Shown piece after piece: positions 29,933 through 38,545 of a stretch of DNA of 64,000 bases. The DNA comes from JANOBD01 sp031411495. GTDB lineage: Bacteria; Planctomycetota; Phycisphaerae; Tepidisphaerales; Tepidisphaeraceae. The stretch spans positions 1 to 64,000 of the forward strand of contig JANOBD010000182.1 in NCBI GenBank assembly GCA_031411495.1, read 5' to 3'. A program made the translations under genes and the position numbers. Below the pieces are notes generated by a model, which worked only from the letters and a program-made list of their open reading frames with translations, had not been told where the DNA came from and ran no database searches. The first letter of the stretch is position 1, and each line of letters opens with the position of its first letter.

Positions 29933-30008
29933 CCGTGACTCCTTCAAAGGATCAGGATGAGTGTAGCGATTCGCACTCGCGATCAAAGTTCGATGAGAGC
30001 GCTCGAAA

Positions 30009-30554
30009 TCAGACCCGCTTCTCGGTGCTGAGACTCGGCAGCTTCTTATCCATCAATCCCTTGGGGACCACGAACACCGGCCCGCGTCGAAACAGTGGTC
30101 CCGACCAGGGCTTGATGATGATGCTCCCCTTCTCCTGCGGCTGAACTGCCGGCGCATACGGCGAAACGACCATCGTCTTCTCACGGGGTGTGGCGGCGTT
30201 GATCAGATCGAGCTTCTTGAAATACCTCGGAACGCGGGCGTTGGCTTCGTTCACCACATCGTCGACCGTCATGCCGTATACGCGTGCGTCGAACGATCCC
30301 AACGCATCCGTGAAGATGCGCGGCGTGCGCTCGACGACGGCACGATGCGCGCTGACGAACGCGTATCCGCCGGTCCGACCCCATGCAGCCCCCACCGCGG
30401 ACGGGAACGCCGCCGCCGCGTGAATGCGCTGGTCCGTGCCGGCGTAGTAGTAGGCGTTCTGCCCGCCGTACTGGACGTTGATGGGCTCATAAATCGTCTG
30501 TGCCTGCACAGAGGCGGCGAGCGCGACGACGGGCAACAGGGTTTTGATCAGCAT
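30009..30554 (-). CDS. Secreted protein of unknown function
   Basis: 181 residues: signal peptide (LIKTLLPVVALAASVQAQ), then a Tyr/Gly-rich start (INVQYGGQNAYYYAGTD) and a basic C-terminus. No family recognised. The open frame runs up to 30767 but only the part from the ATG at 30554 begins with a sensible signal peptide. It lies 76 bp upstream of the next minus-strand gene, so the two may form a unit of exported unknowns. Confidence 0.6.
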   Translation of the reverse strand: MLIKTLLPVVALAASVQAQTIYEPINVQYGGQNAYYYAGTDQRIHAAAAFPSAVGAAWGRTGGYAFVSAHRAVVERTPRIFTDALGSFDARVYGMTVDDVVNEANARVPRYFKKLDLINAATPREKTMVVSPYAPAVQPQEKGSIIIKPWSGPLFRRGPVFVVPKGLMDKKLPSLSTEKRV

Positions 30555-30830
30555 CGAATCACTCCGGCTGGGGTTCGATGCATCATATCCCGCACGTTGG
30601 CGACGGACGGACCAACTTGAGGACTCGCTGGGATTCCCGACCACATTTCGCTGTCCCGCACGAGGCGCGTGCGGCCTATGCAGCATGGAAACGACTGATA
30701 ACGACGCCGCGCGGGTCGCACGGTTGCGCTGCGGTGTCGAACGGTCTGGCTCGGCTTTTCGCCCCACTCACATTGAGGCGCCGATGTAAACCCCGATCGC
30801 GGGCGCAGATGGCGGTAAGACTTGCTGCGT

Positions 30831-32066
30831 TCAATTCATCGGCCCATCACCCACGCCCTCACCGGGCAGGCGCGACTCGGAGATTGCATCCGCGATTGCC
30901 GGAACCCGGCCCATCGCCTCGGGCGGCATGCCACAGAATTCCTCGCCACACGCCAGCGGCGGCAGGCCGACGGGGACCGGGGAGTTCGGGCAATCCTGCG
31001 CTCGAACCGGCAGACCGAATCCGCTGCGCAAGGTGCGACGATGCTCCAGGATCGCCTGCATCTCGCTTTGGGTGCCGACACTCGGCGGCAAGTTCTTCAC
31101 CGCGTCGTTGAGCATCTCCCACGACACCTGAGATGCGATCGCGCTGTCCCGCGCGCTGGGCAGCTCCATATTCCGACCGGCGAAGTAGGAGCGTGCGAAC
31201 AGGTCGCACATCACATCGAGCTTCTTGTCGTTGAAGAGCGCCGTCTTTCGCAGCGTTGAATGAATGCCATGGCATTCGATCCAGGCGTCCTTGAAGTCAT
31301 GTTTCATCCTGCAGATGCCGCGCGTGCCAATGACGTCGACGTAGCAGTTGTGCGTCTTTTCCTGCGCGAGGTGTCCGTAAACGAAGCCTTGCGTGATGTC
31401 GAAGACGACGCCGTTCTCGAAATGTCCGTGACACTGAACCCACCAGGGGTCTTTGTGGTCCCACATGCGCATGCCCTGGGCGTGCCAGGTTTTGTATTCG
31501 CTGCGGGCATACCAGCGGGCGACGTCGACGTAGTGCATGCCGCAATCGTGGAATGGGGGGCCTTCGGGCTCATGGCCTTCGGTGGGCATGTGGCCGGGCG
31601 TCATATGGCAGACGCGGACGATCGCGAGTTCGCCGATCTCCCCCTCGGCGATGAACGCCCGCATCTCCTTGTGGTACCAAGCGTTTCGGTTGAACAGGTT
31701 GACCGCGACGAGCAGGCCGGACTTCTCGATCTCGTCCACGAGCTGCCACTCGGTCTTCGGATCCGCGGCAATGGGCTTTTCAGCCAGGATATGCAGCTTC
31801 CGCCTGAGCGCTTCGCGAATGAGCCCGGGTCGGGCATCGGCGAGGGTGAACAGTCCCACACAGTCGATCTTCGGGCCGTCGAACACTTCGTCTGGCGTTT
31901 CGAAGATCTCGGCGCCGGGCACCGTGCGGGCGGCCAGTTCGCGGGTCGGCTCATGAACATCACAGATCGAGACAATGTCCCATCGGTCGTCGGCCTGCAT
32001 TGCCGAGACGAATCCCCGCCCCATCCGGCCGAAACCGATCACGCCGACTCTGAGTTTTCGACTCAT
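30831..32066 (-). CDS. Gfo/Idh/MocA family oxidoreductase
   Basis: 411 residues. N-terminal Rossmann domain (LRVGVIGFGRMGRGFV, then ICDVHEP and the conserved AEKPIA) binds NAD(P). The second domain with GPPFHDCGMHYVDVARWY carries the D-x-x-x-H segment used in catalysis by the family. Such enzymes oxidise or reduce sugars and inositols; substrate unknown. The last 60 or so residues (from about PVRAQDCPNSPVPVG) are Pro/Gly-rich and longer than usual. Starts at 32066 and 32078 are both possible: GGAGG sits very close to the upstream ATG and rather far from the downstream one. Confidence 0.88.
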   Translation of the reverse strand: MSRKLRVGVIGFGRMGRGFVSAMQADDRWDIVSICDVHEPTRELAARTVPGAEIFETPDEVFDGPKIDCVGLFTLADARPGLIREALRRKLHILAEKPIAADPKTEWQLVDEIEKSGLLVAVNLFNRNAWYHKEMRAFIAEGEIGELAIVRVCHMTPGHMPTEGHEPEGPPFHDCGMHYVDVARWYARSEYKTWHAQGMRMWDHKDPWWVQCHGHFENGVVFDITQGFVYGHLAQEKTHNCYVDVIGTRGICRMKHDFKDAWIECHGIHSTLRKTALFNDKKLDVMCDLFARSYFAGRNMELPSARDSAIASQVSWEMLNDAVKNLPPSVGTQSEMQAILEHRRTLRSGFGLPVRAQDCPNSPVPVGLPPLACGEEFCGMPPEAMGRVPAIADAISESRLPGEGVGDGPMN

Positions 32067-32266
32067 GGTTTTGATCATTGCCTCCGGAAGACCCCTGTCG
32101 AGCAGGTCGTCCCTTAATCGCAGGACTTTACGGCTACCCACGGCTGACAGATGATGCCATGCCCCGTTTCCAACTTCAACGCAAGTTTAACCGGATAAAT
32201 TCAGAGCTTAATGCCTATGAGGAGGATAAACCGGTTTGCCCCGGCGAGTTCGCCGGTTTTGCGGGT

Positions 32267-32572
32267 TTACGCCGATTCGCGAACGTCACTCCCACCGTTG
32301 ACGACTTCAAATCCCCGTCGCTCCCGGGTGCGCTGCCGCGCGACGTGAATCCGGACCAGCATCACCACGATCCCGACGATCACGCTGAGCCCGAAAGCGC
32401 GCAAATCGGACTGGACCGACACCGGCCTTGAAAGAGCCGCCAATACCAGGTTCGCAGAAAGATAGAAAACGAACGCGCCCCCGAAAAACGTGAGGAGATC
32501 AATCGCCCTGCCTGAAAGTTGCATGTTCGCCTTGCTCGGAATCGACATGTCCGCCACGGACCCAAGTCGCAT
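32267..32572 (-). CDS. Small membrane protein coupled to accD
   Basis: 101 residues with two hydrophobic helices (LLTFFGGAFVFYLSANLVLAA; AFGLSVIVGIVVMLVRIHV) and a basic, charged tail. No family recognised. Its ATG overlaps the accD stop as TGATG, so it is probably made by translational coupling. A link to lipid metabolism is only suggested by this arrangement. Confidence 0.6.
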   Translation of the reverse strand: MRLGSVADMSIPSKANMQLSGRAIDLLTFFGGAFVFYLSANLVLAALSRPVSVQSDLRAFGLSVIVGIVVMLVRIHVARQRTRERRGFEVVNGGSDVRESA

Positions 32573-33387
32573 CACTTCCCGCAGTAGTCGACAAGCCGCG
32601 CGATCTCGCTGCGAAGTTCTTTTCGCGGTACGACGAAATCGATGAATCCCTTGGTCTGAAGGAACTCGGACCGCTGAAAGCCGTCGGGCAGTTCGACTTT
32701 GATCGTGTTCCAGATGGTGCGCGGACCGGCGAAGCCGATGAGCGCTTTCGGCTCGGCGACGATAAAGTCGCCGAGCATCGCGAAGCTCGCGGTCACGCCG
32801 CCGGTCGTCGGGTCGGCCAGCACGCTGATGAACAGCCCGCCCGCATCGTCGTAGCGCGCCAGCGCGGCACTGGTCTTGGCCATCTGCATCAGGCTCAAGG
32901 TCGATTCCTGCATGCGGGCGCCGCCGGAGCAGTTGACGATGATCAGCGGCAGCTTCTCCTCGGTCGCAACCTCAATGGTCCGCGTGATCTTCTCTCCCAC
33001 GACGCTGCCCATCGAGCCCATCATGAACGTCGGGTCCATCACCGCGATCATGATCGGCCGGCCCTTGATGAAGCCGCGGCCGCACACGAGCGCGTCCTTC
33101 TGCCCGCTCTTGAGCTGTTCAGCCTTGATCCGGTCGGCATAGGTTTTCTTGTCGGCAAAACGGAGCGGGTCGACCGATTCGAGGTCGGCGTACATCTCTT
33201 CGAAGCTGTTTTCATCGCAGATCTGGCGAATCCGCTCGCGGGCGGAGATGCGAAAATGGTGCTGGCACTCCGGACAGACGTGGAGGTTATCCTCGACGGC
33301 TTTTTTGAAGAGCATTGCCGAGCACTCCGGACAGCGCATCCAGAGACCCGCGGGAATGCCAGAGCGTTCGGTTTCGGCTTGGGCCAT
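32572..33387 (-). CDS. accD: Acetyl-CoA carboxylase carboxyltransferase beta subunit
   Basis: 271 residues. With AccA it moves the carboxyl group from biotin-AccB to acetyl-CoA. The four-Cys zinc ribbon is visible (CPEC at residues 19-22, CPEC at 38-41), and the crotonase-like core has NCSGGARMQESTLSLMQMAK and DPTTGGVTASFAMLGD. Not linked to accBC at 16181-18543, and accA is not in the window. Overlaps the start of the small membrane protein gene. Confidence 0.97.
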   Translation of the reverse strand: MAQAETERSGIPAGLWMRCPECSAMLFKKAVEDNLHVCPECQHHFRISARERIRQICDENSFEEMYADLESVDPLRFADKKTYADRIKAEQLKSGQKDALVCGRGFIKGRPIMIAVMDPTFMMGSMGSVVGEKITRTIEVATEEKLPLIIVNCSGGARMQESTLSLMQMAKTSAALARYDDAGGLFISVLADPTTGGVTASFAMLGDFIVAEPKALIGFAGPRTIWNTIKVELPDGFQRSEFLQTKGFIDFVVPRKELRSEIARLVDYCGK

Positions 33388-33417
33388 GGTCGGTGAGTAT
33401 AGCGGGATCAGTTTTTA

Positions 33418-33738
33418 ACACGAAGCCACGACGTCACGAAGCTGCAACTTGCTGTGGGGAGGGCAGTTGCGGCTGGCAAAAGGGCCTTGGGAGGAAGGCG
33501 ACAAAGATCGCAGATTTGACGGATTGAGGTTGCCGCTCATGAACGGCTGAATAGACACGTCGATCGCGTCCCGAACTTCGAATCGCCGTTCGAACTTCTC
33601 TGATTCAAAGAAGGGAGAGCCGACATCGAATGGAATCTGCGAAATCTGTGCAATCGTTGTCCATTCGTTTTTTCTGGTTACCACCAGGAAATCACCGCTG
33701 CGAAGCTGCAACTTCGTTACTTCACGGCTTCGTGGTTC
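33418..33738. repeat. Intergenic element bounded by inverted repeats
   Basis: CACGAAGCCACGACGTCACG (33419 on) and a related reverse complement near 33705-33738 (ending CACGGCTTCGTGG) bound about 320 bp between accD and rpe. Inside are further dyad-like words (CGCAGATTTGACGG at 33510 and AATCTGCGAAATC near 33635). An open frame of 98 codons across it shows no recognisable protein, so I call it repeat DNA. Confidence 0.5.
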
Positions 33739-33756
33739 AAATTCCGGGTTCGCGAT

Positions 33757-34446
33757 TCAAATCCGGATTTCGCGAGCCATTGTCGCGATGGTTTTGGCAC
33801 GATCTTTGGCATCGAACAATGATGATCCGATCACGAACCATTGCACCCCCGCCGACCGCGCGAGTTGAATCGTTTCCGCGTTGATGCCGCCGTCGATTTC
33901 CAGACGCTGGTGCGGCTTGAGCAGCGGCGCGATCGTGCGGCACTTGTCGAGTTGATCGTGCATGAAAGTCTGTCCGCCGAAGCCGGGTTCGACACTCATG
34001 ATCAGGACGAGGTCGACCAAGTCGAGGATTGGAAGGACTCGATCGATCGACGTGCCGGGCTTGAGCGTCACGCCGACATTCAATCCCATGCCGCGAATCG
34101 CGTTGCACGCGCCGGCGAGATCGTCGCTCACTTCCGGCGCTTCCACGTGAAAGGTGATCTGATCGGCCCCGGCCTGTTTGAACGCCGGGGCGTAGCGCAG
34201 CGGCTCATCGATCATCAGGTGCGTGTCGAAGAAGACGTGCGGAAAGGCCTTCTTGATCTTCCCGATCACCGGCGGCCCGAAGCTGAAGTTGGGGACGAGG
34301 TGGCCGTCCATCACATCGACGTGAAGGTGGTCGCCGCCGACACCGTTTGCGCGGCAATGTCCCAGCACGTCGCGAATGTCGTCCGCCGCCCGCGCATAGT
34401 CGGCCGAGAGAATCGAAGGCAGGATCATCGTCTCGGGAATCGGCAT
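33757..34446 (-). CDS. rpe: Ribulose-phosphate 3-epimerase
   Basis: 229 residues, a TIM barrel interconverting ribulose-5-phosphate and xylulose-5-phosphate in the pentose phosphate pathway. Signatures: ILPSILSADYA, HVDVMDGHLVPNFSFGP, FDTHLMIDEP, VLIMSVEPGFGGQ and EIDGGINAETI, including the metal-binding His and Asp residues. AGGAGA precedes the ATG at 34446. The kinase gene upstream ends 19 bp before it, so the two are co-transcribed. Confidence 0.97.
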   Translation of the reverse strand: MPIPETMILPSILSADYARAADDIRDVLGHCRANGVGGDHLHVDVMDGHLVPNFSFGPPVIGKIKKAFPHVFFDTHLMIDEPLRYAPAFKQAGADQITFHVEAPEVSDDLAGACNAIRGMGLNVGVTLKPGTSIDRVLPILDLVDLVLIMSVEPGFGGQTFMHDQLDKCRTIAPLLKPHQRLEIDGGINAETIQLARSAGVQWFVIGSSLFDAKDRAKTIATMAREIRI

Positions 34447-34465
34447 CGGCTCTCCTGCGCGACGA

Positions 34466-35620
34466 TCAATTTGCGCTCGATGATCCACTGATGAGCGGCA
34501 TCCAGCGGTCCACGGTCAGATACGCCAGTGCGAACGAAAGCATGACGACGGCAGTGATCAGGATGACGAGCAGGATGCGCACGCCGCGCGAGAGGCCGGG
34601 TTTCACCGGAATCGGCGTCGGACTTGGCGCCAGCACTTCACGCATCACCGGCGCCTGCGCGATCGCGACTTTCTGGGGCGCGACGCCCGACGACTCCGCG
34701 TTCGAATCGCTTGCCGGCGCGATCGTGTAGAGACGCAGGATTTTTGCGAACTGATCGCAGGAGAGATATCGCTGTTCGGGATTCTTCGAGAGGGCTCGAT
34801 AGATCGCCTTGACGAGCCCGTCGGGAAGATCCGGGCGAAGCCCGCGCAGGTCCGGCAGCGGGGAGCGGACGTGGTTCTCCATCACTTCCTGCCGGGTACT
34901 TCCTTTGAACGGCGGCGAGCCGACCAGCAGGTACCACACCGTCGCGGCGAGGCTGTATTGATCCGAGAGGTACGTCGCGCCTTGCCCGCGGCAGATCTCG
35001 GGCGCGATGAAATACGCCGTCCCCACCGCTTCTTCGAGCCACACGCCTTCGTCTTCGGGATCGGTGCGGAACGCGAGTCCGAAGTCGGCGAGTTTTGGTT
35101 TGCCGCCGCGGGCGAGCAGGATGTTGTCGGGCTTCACGTCACGGTGGACCACGCCGTGATCGTGGGCAAACTCCAGCGCTTCGCCGACTTCGGCGCCGAT
35201 CTGACAGGCGCGGACGATGTCCAACGGCCCGTTGGCGCCGAGCATCCGGCCGATCGAGCCGCCCTCCACCAGTTCCTGTGCGATGTAGTAGACGCCGTTG
35301 GCCTCGCCGATCTCGTAGACGCGGACGATGCCGGGGTGTTCGAGCGCTGCGCCGCTTTTGGCTTCGCGGATGAAGCGCTGGAGGCGGATGACGCCCTTGT
35401 TTGATTCGACCTGATTCGGAAAGACTTTGAGCGCGACGAATCGGTTCAGGCGCAGGTCCTGGGCGCGGAAGACGCGGCCCATCGCGCCGCGGCCGAGGAA
35501 CCCGACGATCCTGAACGGACCAACGCGCTTCCCCTGCCAGGGCGCGGTGCCGCTGGAGCCGCCGACGTCTCCCGCGCTATCACTCGCGACTGCGGGGCCT
35601 TGATTACCTTCTGCCTCCAT
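34466..35620 (-). CDS. Membrane-anchored Ser/Thr protein kinase
   Basis: 384 residues. The Hanks-type kinase domain is complete: glycine loop GRGAMGRVF, Lys65 in VALKVF, catalytic HRDVKPDN (Asp161), DFG at 179-181, APE at 206-208. A Pro/Ala-rich juxtamembrane part follows, then one membrane helix (ILLVILITAVVMLSFALAYL) and only about 15 residues outside, so there is no external sensor domain. Lies between pgk and rpe on the same strand. Start chosen at 35620; the frame is open to 35704. Confidence 0.93.
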   Translation of the reverse strand: MEAEGNQGPAVASDSAGDVGGSSGTAPWQGKRVGPFRIVGFLGRGAMGRVFRAQDLRLNRFVALKVFPNQVESNKGVIRLQRFIREAKSGAALEHPGIVRVYEIGEANGVYYIAQELVEGGSIGRMLGANGPLDIVRACQIGAEVGEALEFAHDHGVVHRDVKPDNILLARGGKPKLADFGLAFRTDPEDEGVWLEEAVGTAYFIAPEICRGQGATYLSDQYSLAATVWYLLVGSPPFKGSTRQEVMENHVRSPLPDLRGLRPDLPDGLVKAIYRALSKNPEQRYLSCDQFAKILRLYTIAPASDSNAESSGVAPQKVAIAQAPVMREVLAPSPTPIPVKPGLSRGVRILLVILITAVVMLSFALAYLTVDRWMPLISGSSSAN

Positions 35621-35713
35621 GTATCCCAATCCCTCTGGGTCCTGATCGTCCTGATCCCCCAGTGGTCGGGAACATAACCGAATCCGGCGATGTTTCCCAA
35701 GCAATTCGCCGGG

Positions 35714-36901
35714 TCAGTCCAGGATATCCAGAGTGGAGAAGTGGCCGTTCTCCAGGAACTCGAGTGAAGCGCCGCCGCCGGTGCTGACGTGGCTGACTTT
35801 GTCCGAAAGGTGCATCTGCTCGACGGCGGCCGCGCTGTCGCCGCCGCCGATGATCGTCGTCGCGCCTTGGGAAGTCACAGCAGCGCACGCCTCGGCGATC
35901 GCCTTGGTTCCGGCAGCGAACGGCTTCTTCTCGAACACGCCCATCGGGCCGTTCCAGATCACAGTCTTGGCCTTGGCGACCTCGGCCTTGTAAAGCTCGA
36001 TTGTCTTCGGGCCGATGTCGAAGCCTTCCATGCCGTCGGGAATGTTCCCTTCGACGACGCGGGTCTCCGCGTCGTCGGTCATCTTGTCGCTGATGACCGT
36101 ATCCACCGGCAGCTTGATCTTGCCGCCGGCTTTCTTGAGCAGTTCGCCGGCGAGTTCAACCTTGTCCTTCTCCACCAGGCTGTTGCCGACCTTCTTGCCC
36201 TGGGCGAGGAAGAAGGTGTACGCCATCGCGCCGCCGATGAGCAGCGTGTCGGCCTTGGCGAGCAGGTTCTCGATGACCTGGATCTTGTCCGACACTTTCG
36301 CGCCGCCCATGATCGCGACGAACGGCCGATGCGGATTGCTGACCGCTTCGCCGAGGAACTTGAGTTCTTTCTGGATCAGGAAGCCGATCGCGCGCGGTTT
36401 GCCCTGGAGGAGTTGCGCGGCGCCGAAGGTGCTGGCGTGCTCGCGGTGGGCGGTGCCGAACGCGTCATTTACGTACACGTCGCCGAGTTTGGCGAGTTGA
36501 GCGGCGAAGGCCGGATCGTTCTTCTCTTCGCCGGCGTGGAATCGGACATTCTCCAGCAGCAGCACATCGCCGTTTACCAGAGCGTTCGCCTGCTTCTCAA
36601 CGTCCGGGCCGACGCAGTCGCTCGCGAACTTCACCGGCTTTCCAAGCAGCTTGCCGAGATGCTCGGCACACGGCTTGAGCGAGTATTTCGCCTCGGGCCC
36701 GCCCTTGGGTCGACCCAGGTGAGACATCAGGATCAGCCTGCCGCCGCGTTCGATCACGCTCTTGATCGTCGGCAGCGCCTGAGCGATCCGGCGATCGTCG
36801 GTGATCTTCAATTCCTTATCGAGCGGAACGTTGAAATCCACCCGCATCAACACCCGCTTGCCCTTCACGTCCACGTCCGCGACGGTCTTCTTCGCTGCCA
36901 T
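35714..36901 (-). CDS. pgk: Phosphoglycerate kinase
   Basis: 395 residues, usual length. Transfers phosphate from 1,3-bisphosphoglycerate to ADP in glycolysis. Signatures: RVDFNVPLD, LMSHLGRPKGG with the substrate-binding Arg/His, ENVRFHAGEE, and the nucleotide-site GGGDSAAAVE and STGGGASLEFLE. AGGAG lies before the ATG. First gene of a probable pgk-kinase-rpe unit. Confidence 0.98.
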   Translation of the reverse strand: MAAKKTVADVDVKGKRVLMRVDFNVPLDKELKITDDRRIAQALPTIKSVIERGGRLILMSHLGRPKGGPEAKYSLKPCAEHLGKLLGKPVKFASDCVGPDVEKQANALVNGDVLLLENVRFHAGEEKNDPAFAAQLAKLGDVYVNDAFGTAHREHASTFGAAQLLQGKPRAIGFLIQKELKFLGEAVSNPHRPFVAIMGGAKVSDKIQVIENLLAKADTLLIGGAMAYTFFLAQGKKVGNSLVEKDKVELAGELLKKAGGKIKLPVDTVISDKMTDDAETRVVEGNIPDGMEGFDIGPKTIELYKAEVAKAKTVIWNGPMGVFEKKPFAAGTKAIAEACAAVTSQGATTIIGGGDSAAAVEQMHLSDKVSHVSTGGGASLEFLENGHFSTLDILD

Positions 36902-37464
36902 TTCGACTCCTGATCGTTGTTGTTCGAACCGACTTCGACTGTCGGCAGACCCACCGGATTGTCAAGTCTCGCACTTGGATCGGCGTGATCGGCCGCAGTT
37001 GTCGCACCGGCTGTTCAACTCCGACGCTCCGAACCTCGCCGATCGCAGATCGAGCGTCGGATCGAGCCCGGCGCGCGTAACACGCGAAGAGCGAGCCCGA
37101 TCGCGTGGAGCGATTCACGATCGCAACCCGTTCGGAAAGCGGTCCATTCAAGTGAAGTCCGCTCGGACATTTGCGCGAGGATCGGGTCAGCGCCGCGCTG
37201 CGCAGATCCGCGATTTCGCGCAGCGCGCGACGGATATGGAAGCGCTCTTTGAAAATGGAATAGCAGACGCCAGACCCGGCTCGAACGAGCGACCCACGGT
37301 TACCCATAATGACCCATTTCGGAGCATTTTCGGGTGCCCATCTTCTCGCGCAGCGCGAACCTCGCGGTGGCGCAACGACTTGCGCGAAAAACGGTGCGGG
37401 AAGCTTACGGGTCATCCGGGTAACGACTGCCACGCTGCCGTCGCCGGAGATTGCTGTGGCACGG
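36902..37464. other. Gene-poor stretch with an inverted repeat
   Basis: No convincing gene in 563 bp. The first 100 bp should contain the pgk promoter. An inverted repeat, GTTACCCATAATGACCC (37299-37315) and GGGTCATCCGGGTAAC (37409-37424), encloses about 93 bp that hold GCGCAGCGCG words. The open frames here have no recognisable protein content. Confidence 0.5.
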
Positions 37465-38490
37465 TCATGCCGCGCCGATACGGACGTGGATCTTCGTGAG
37501 CAGCGACGGATTGCGATCCCACTCGCGCATCGCCTCGGCCGCGTCCTCAAGGCTCACCGTCTTGCTGATGACCGAGTCGACCGGGAACGTCCCTCTCCGC
37601 AGCATCTTCATCACGCGATCGAAGTCGGCGAGCGTCGCGTTGCGCGAGCCGAGCATGTCGAGTTCCTTGAGGATGAACCACTTGGTCGCGAAGGGCACGG
37701 CATCTTTCGCGTAGCCGACGAACACCACCCGGCCGGCGTAACGGACGTGCTCTATGCACGCGCCGAAGGTCTGCGGATGGCCAACCGCCTCAAACGCGAC
37801 GTCGGGCCCGTTTCCGGCGGTGAGTTCGGAGAGTCGGGAATCCAGCGACTCGGTCGCGGAGTTGATGACGTGCGCTGCGCCGGCCTCGCGGGCGAGTTCG
37901 AGCTTGGCATCATCGATGTCGACGCCGACCACCCGCGCGCCACGATGGGCGGCCGATGCGATCACGCCGAGCCCGATCATCCCACAGCCGAGCACGAGCG
38001 CGACCTCGCCGTCGGCAACTTTGCCGCGCTCGACCGCGTGCGCGCTCACCGACAAAGGCTCGACCAGCGCGAGCGCGGCATCACCAAGTTGACTGTCGGC
38101 AACAACACGGTCGGCCGGAACGCAGAGGTATTCGCAGAGCCCCCCGTCACGCTGCACGCCGAGCGTCTGGTTGAACCGGCACGCGTTCGGTCGGCCGTGG
38201 CTGCATGCGGGACATTCGCCGCAGGCGGTGTAAGGAACGACGGCGACGGACTGGCCCTCGCGCAGCGAGCCGTTTCGGTTCTCGCCGATCGAGACGATTC
38301 GCGCCTGAATCTCGTGGCCGGGAATGCGCGGATAGTTCACCAGCGGGTTGATGCCGCGAAAGGAGTTGAGATCGGAACCGCAGAAGCCGACGCGCTCGAC
38401 GCGCAAAAGCACGTCGTCCCGCCCCGGCTTCGGTGTGGGAACATCGACCAGCTCCATTACGCCCGGCGAAAGGATTGAAATGGCCTTCAT
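37465..38490 (-). CDS. Zinc-dependent alcohol/polyol dehydrogenase
   Basis: 341 residues, medium-chain dehydrogenase. Catalytic zinc ligands: Cys in GFCGSDL and GHEIQ. The structural zinc four-Cys lobe is visible (CGECPACSHGRPNAC). NAD-binding site GCGMIGLGVIASA followed by VVGVDIDD suggests NAD preference. Closest in style to sorbitol, threonine or galactonate dehydrogenases; substrate not fixed. GAGG precedes the ATG at 38490. Confidence 0.92.
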   Translation of the reverse strand: MKAISILSPGVMELVDVPTPKPGRDDVLLRVERVGFCGSDLNSFRGINPLVNYPRIPGHEIQARIVSIGENRNGSLREGQSVAVVPYTACGECPACSHGRPNACRFNQTLGVQRDGGLCEYLCVPADRVVADSQLGDAALALVEPLSVSAHAVERGKVADGEVALVLGCGMIGLGVIASAAHRGARVVGVDIDDAKLELAREAGAAHVINSATESLDSRLSELTAGNGPDVAFEAVGHPQTFGACIEHVRYAGRVVFVGYAKDAVPFATKWFILKELDMLGSRNATLADFDRVMKMLRRGTFPVDSVISKTVSLEDAAEAMREWDRNPSLLTKIHVRIGAA

Positions 38491-38545
38491 GGCAAACCTC
38501 AACCAAAGTCTATGCCTGCCGACGTCGCTCGAGCGAATGCGCGGC

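Noticed and set aside
33415..33711. 98-codon open frame between accD and rpe
   Set aside because: No recognised domain, and it overlaps inverted repeat ends; treated as repeat DNA.
36816..37550. 244-codon minus-strand open frame spanning the pgk start region
   Set aside because: Overlaps pgk and the dehydrogenase gene in other frames; no motif, highly Arg/Ser-rich.
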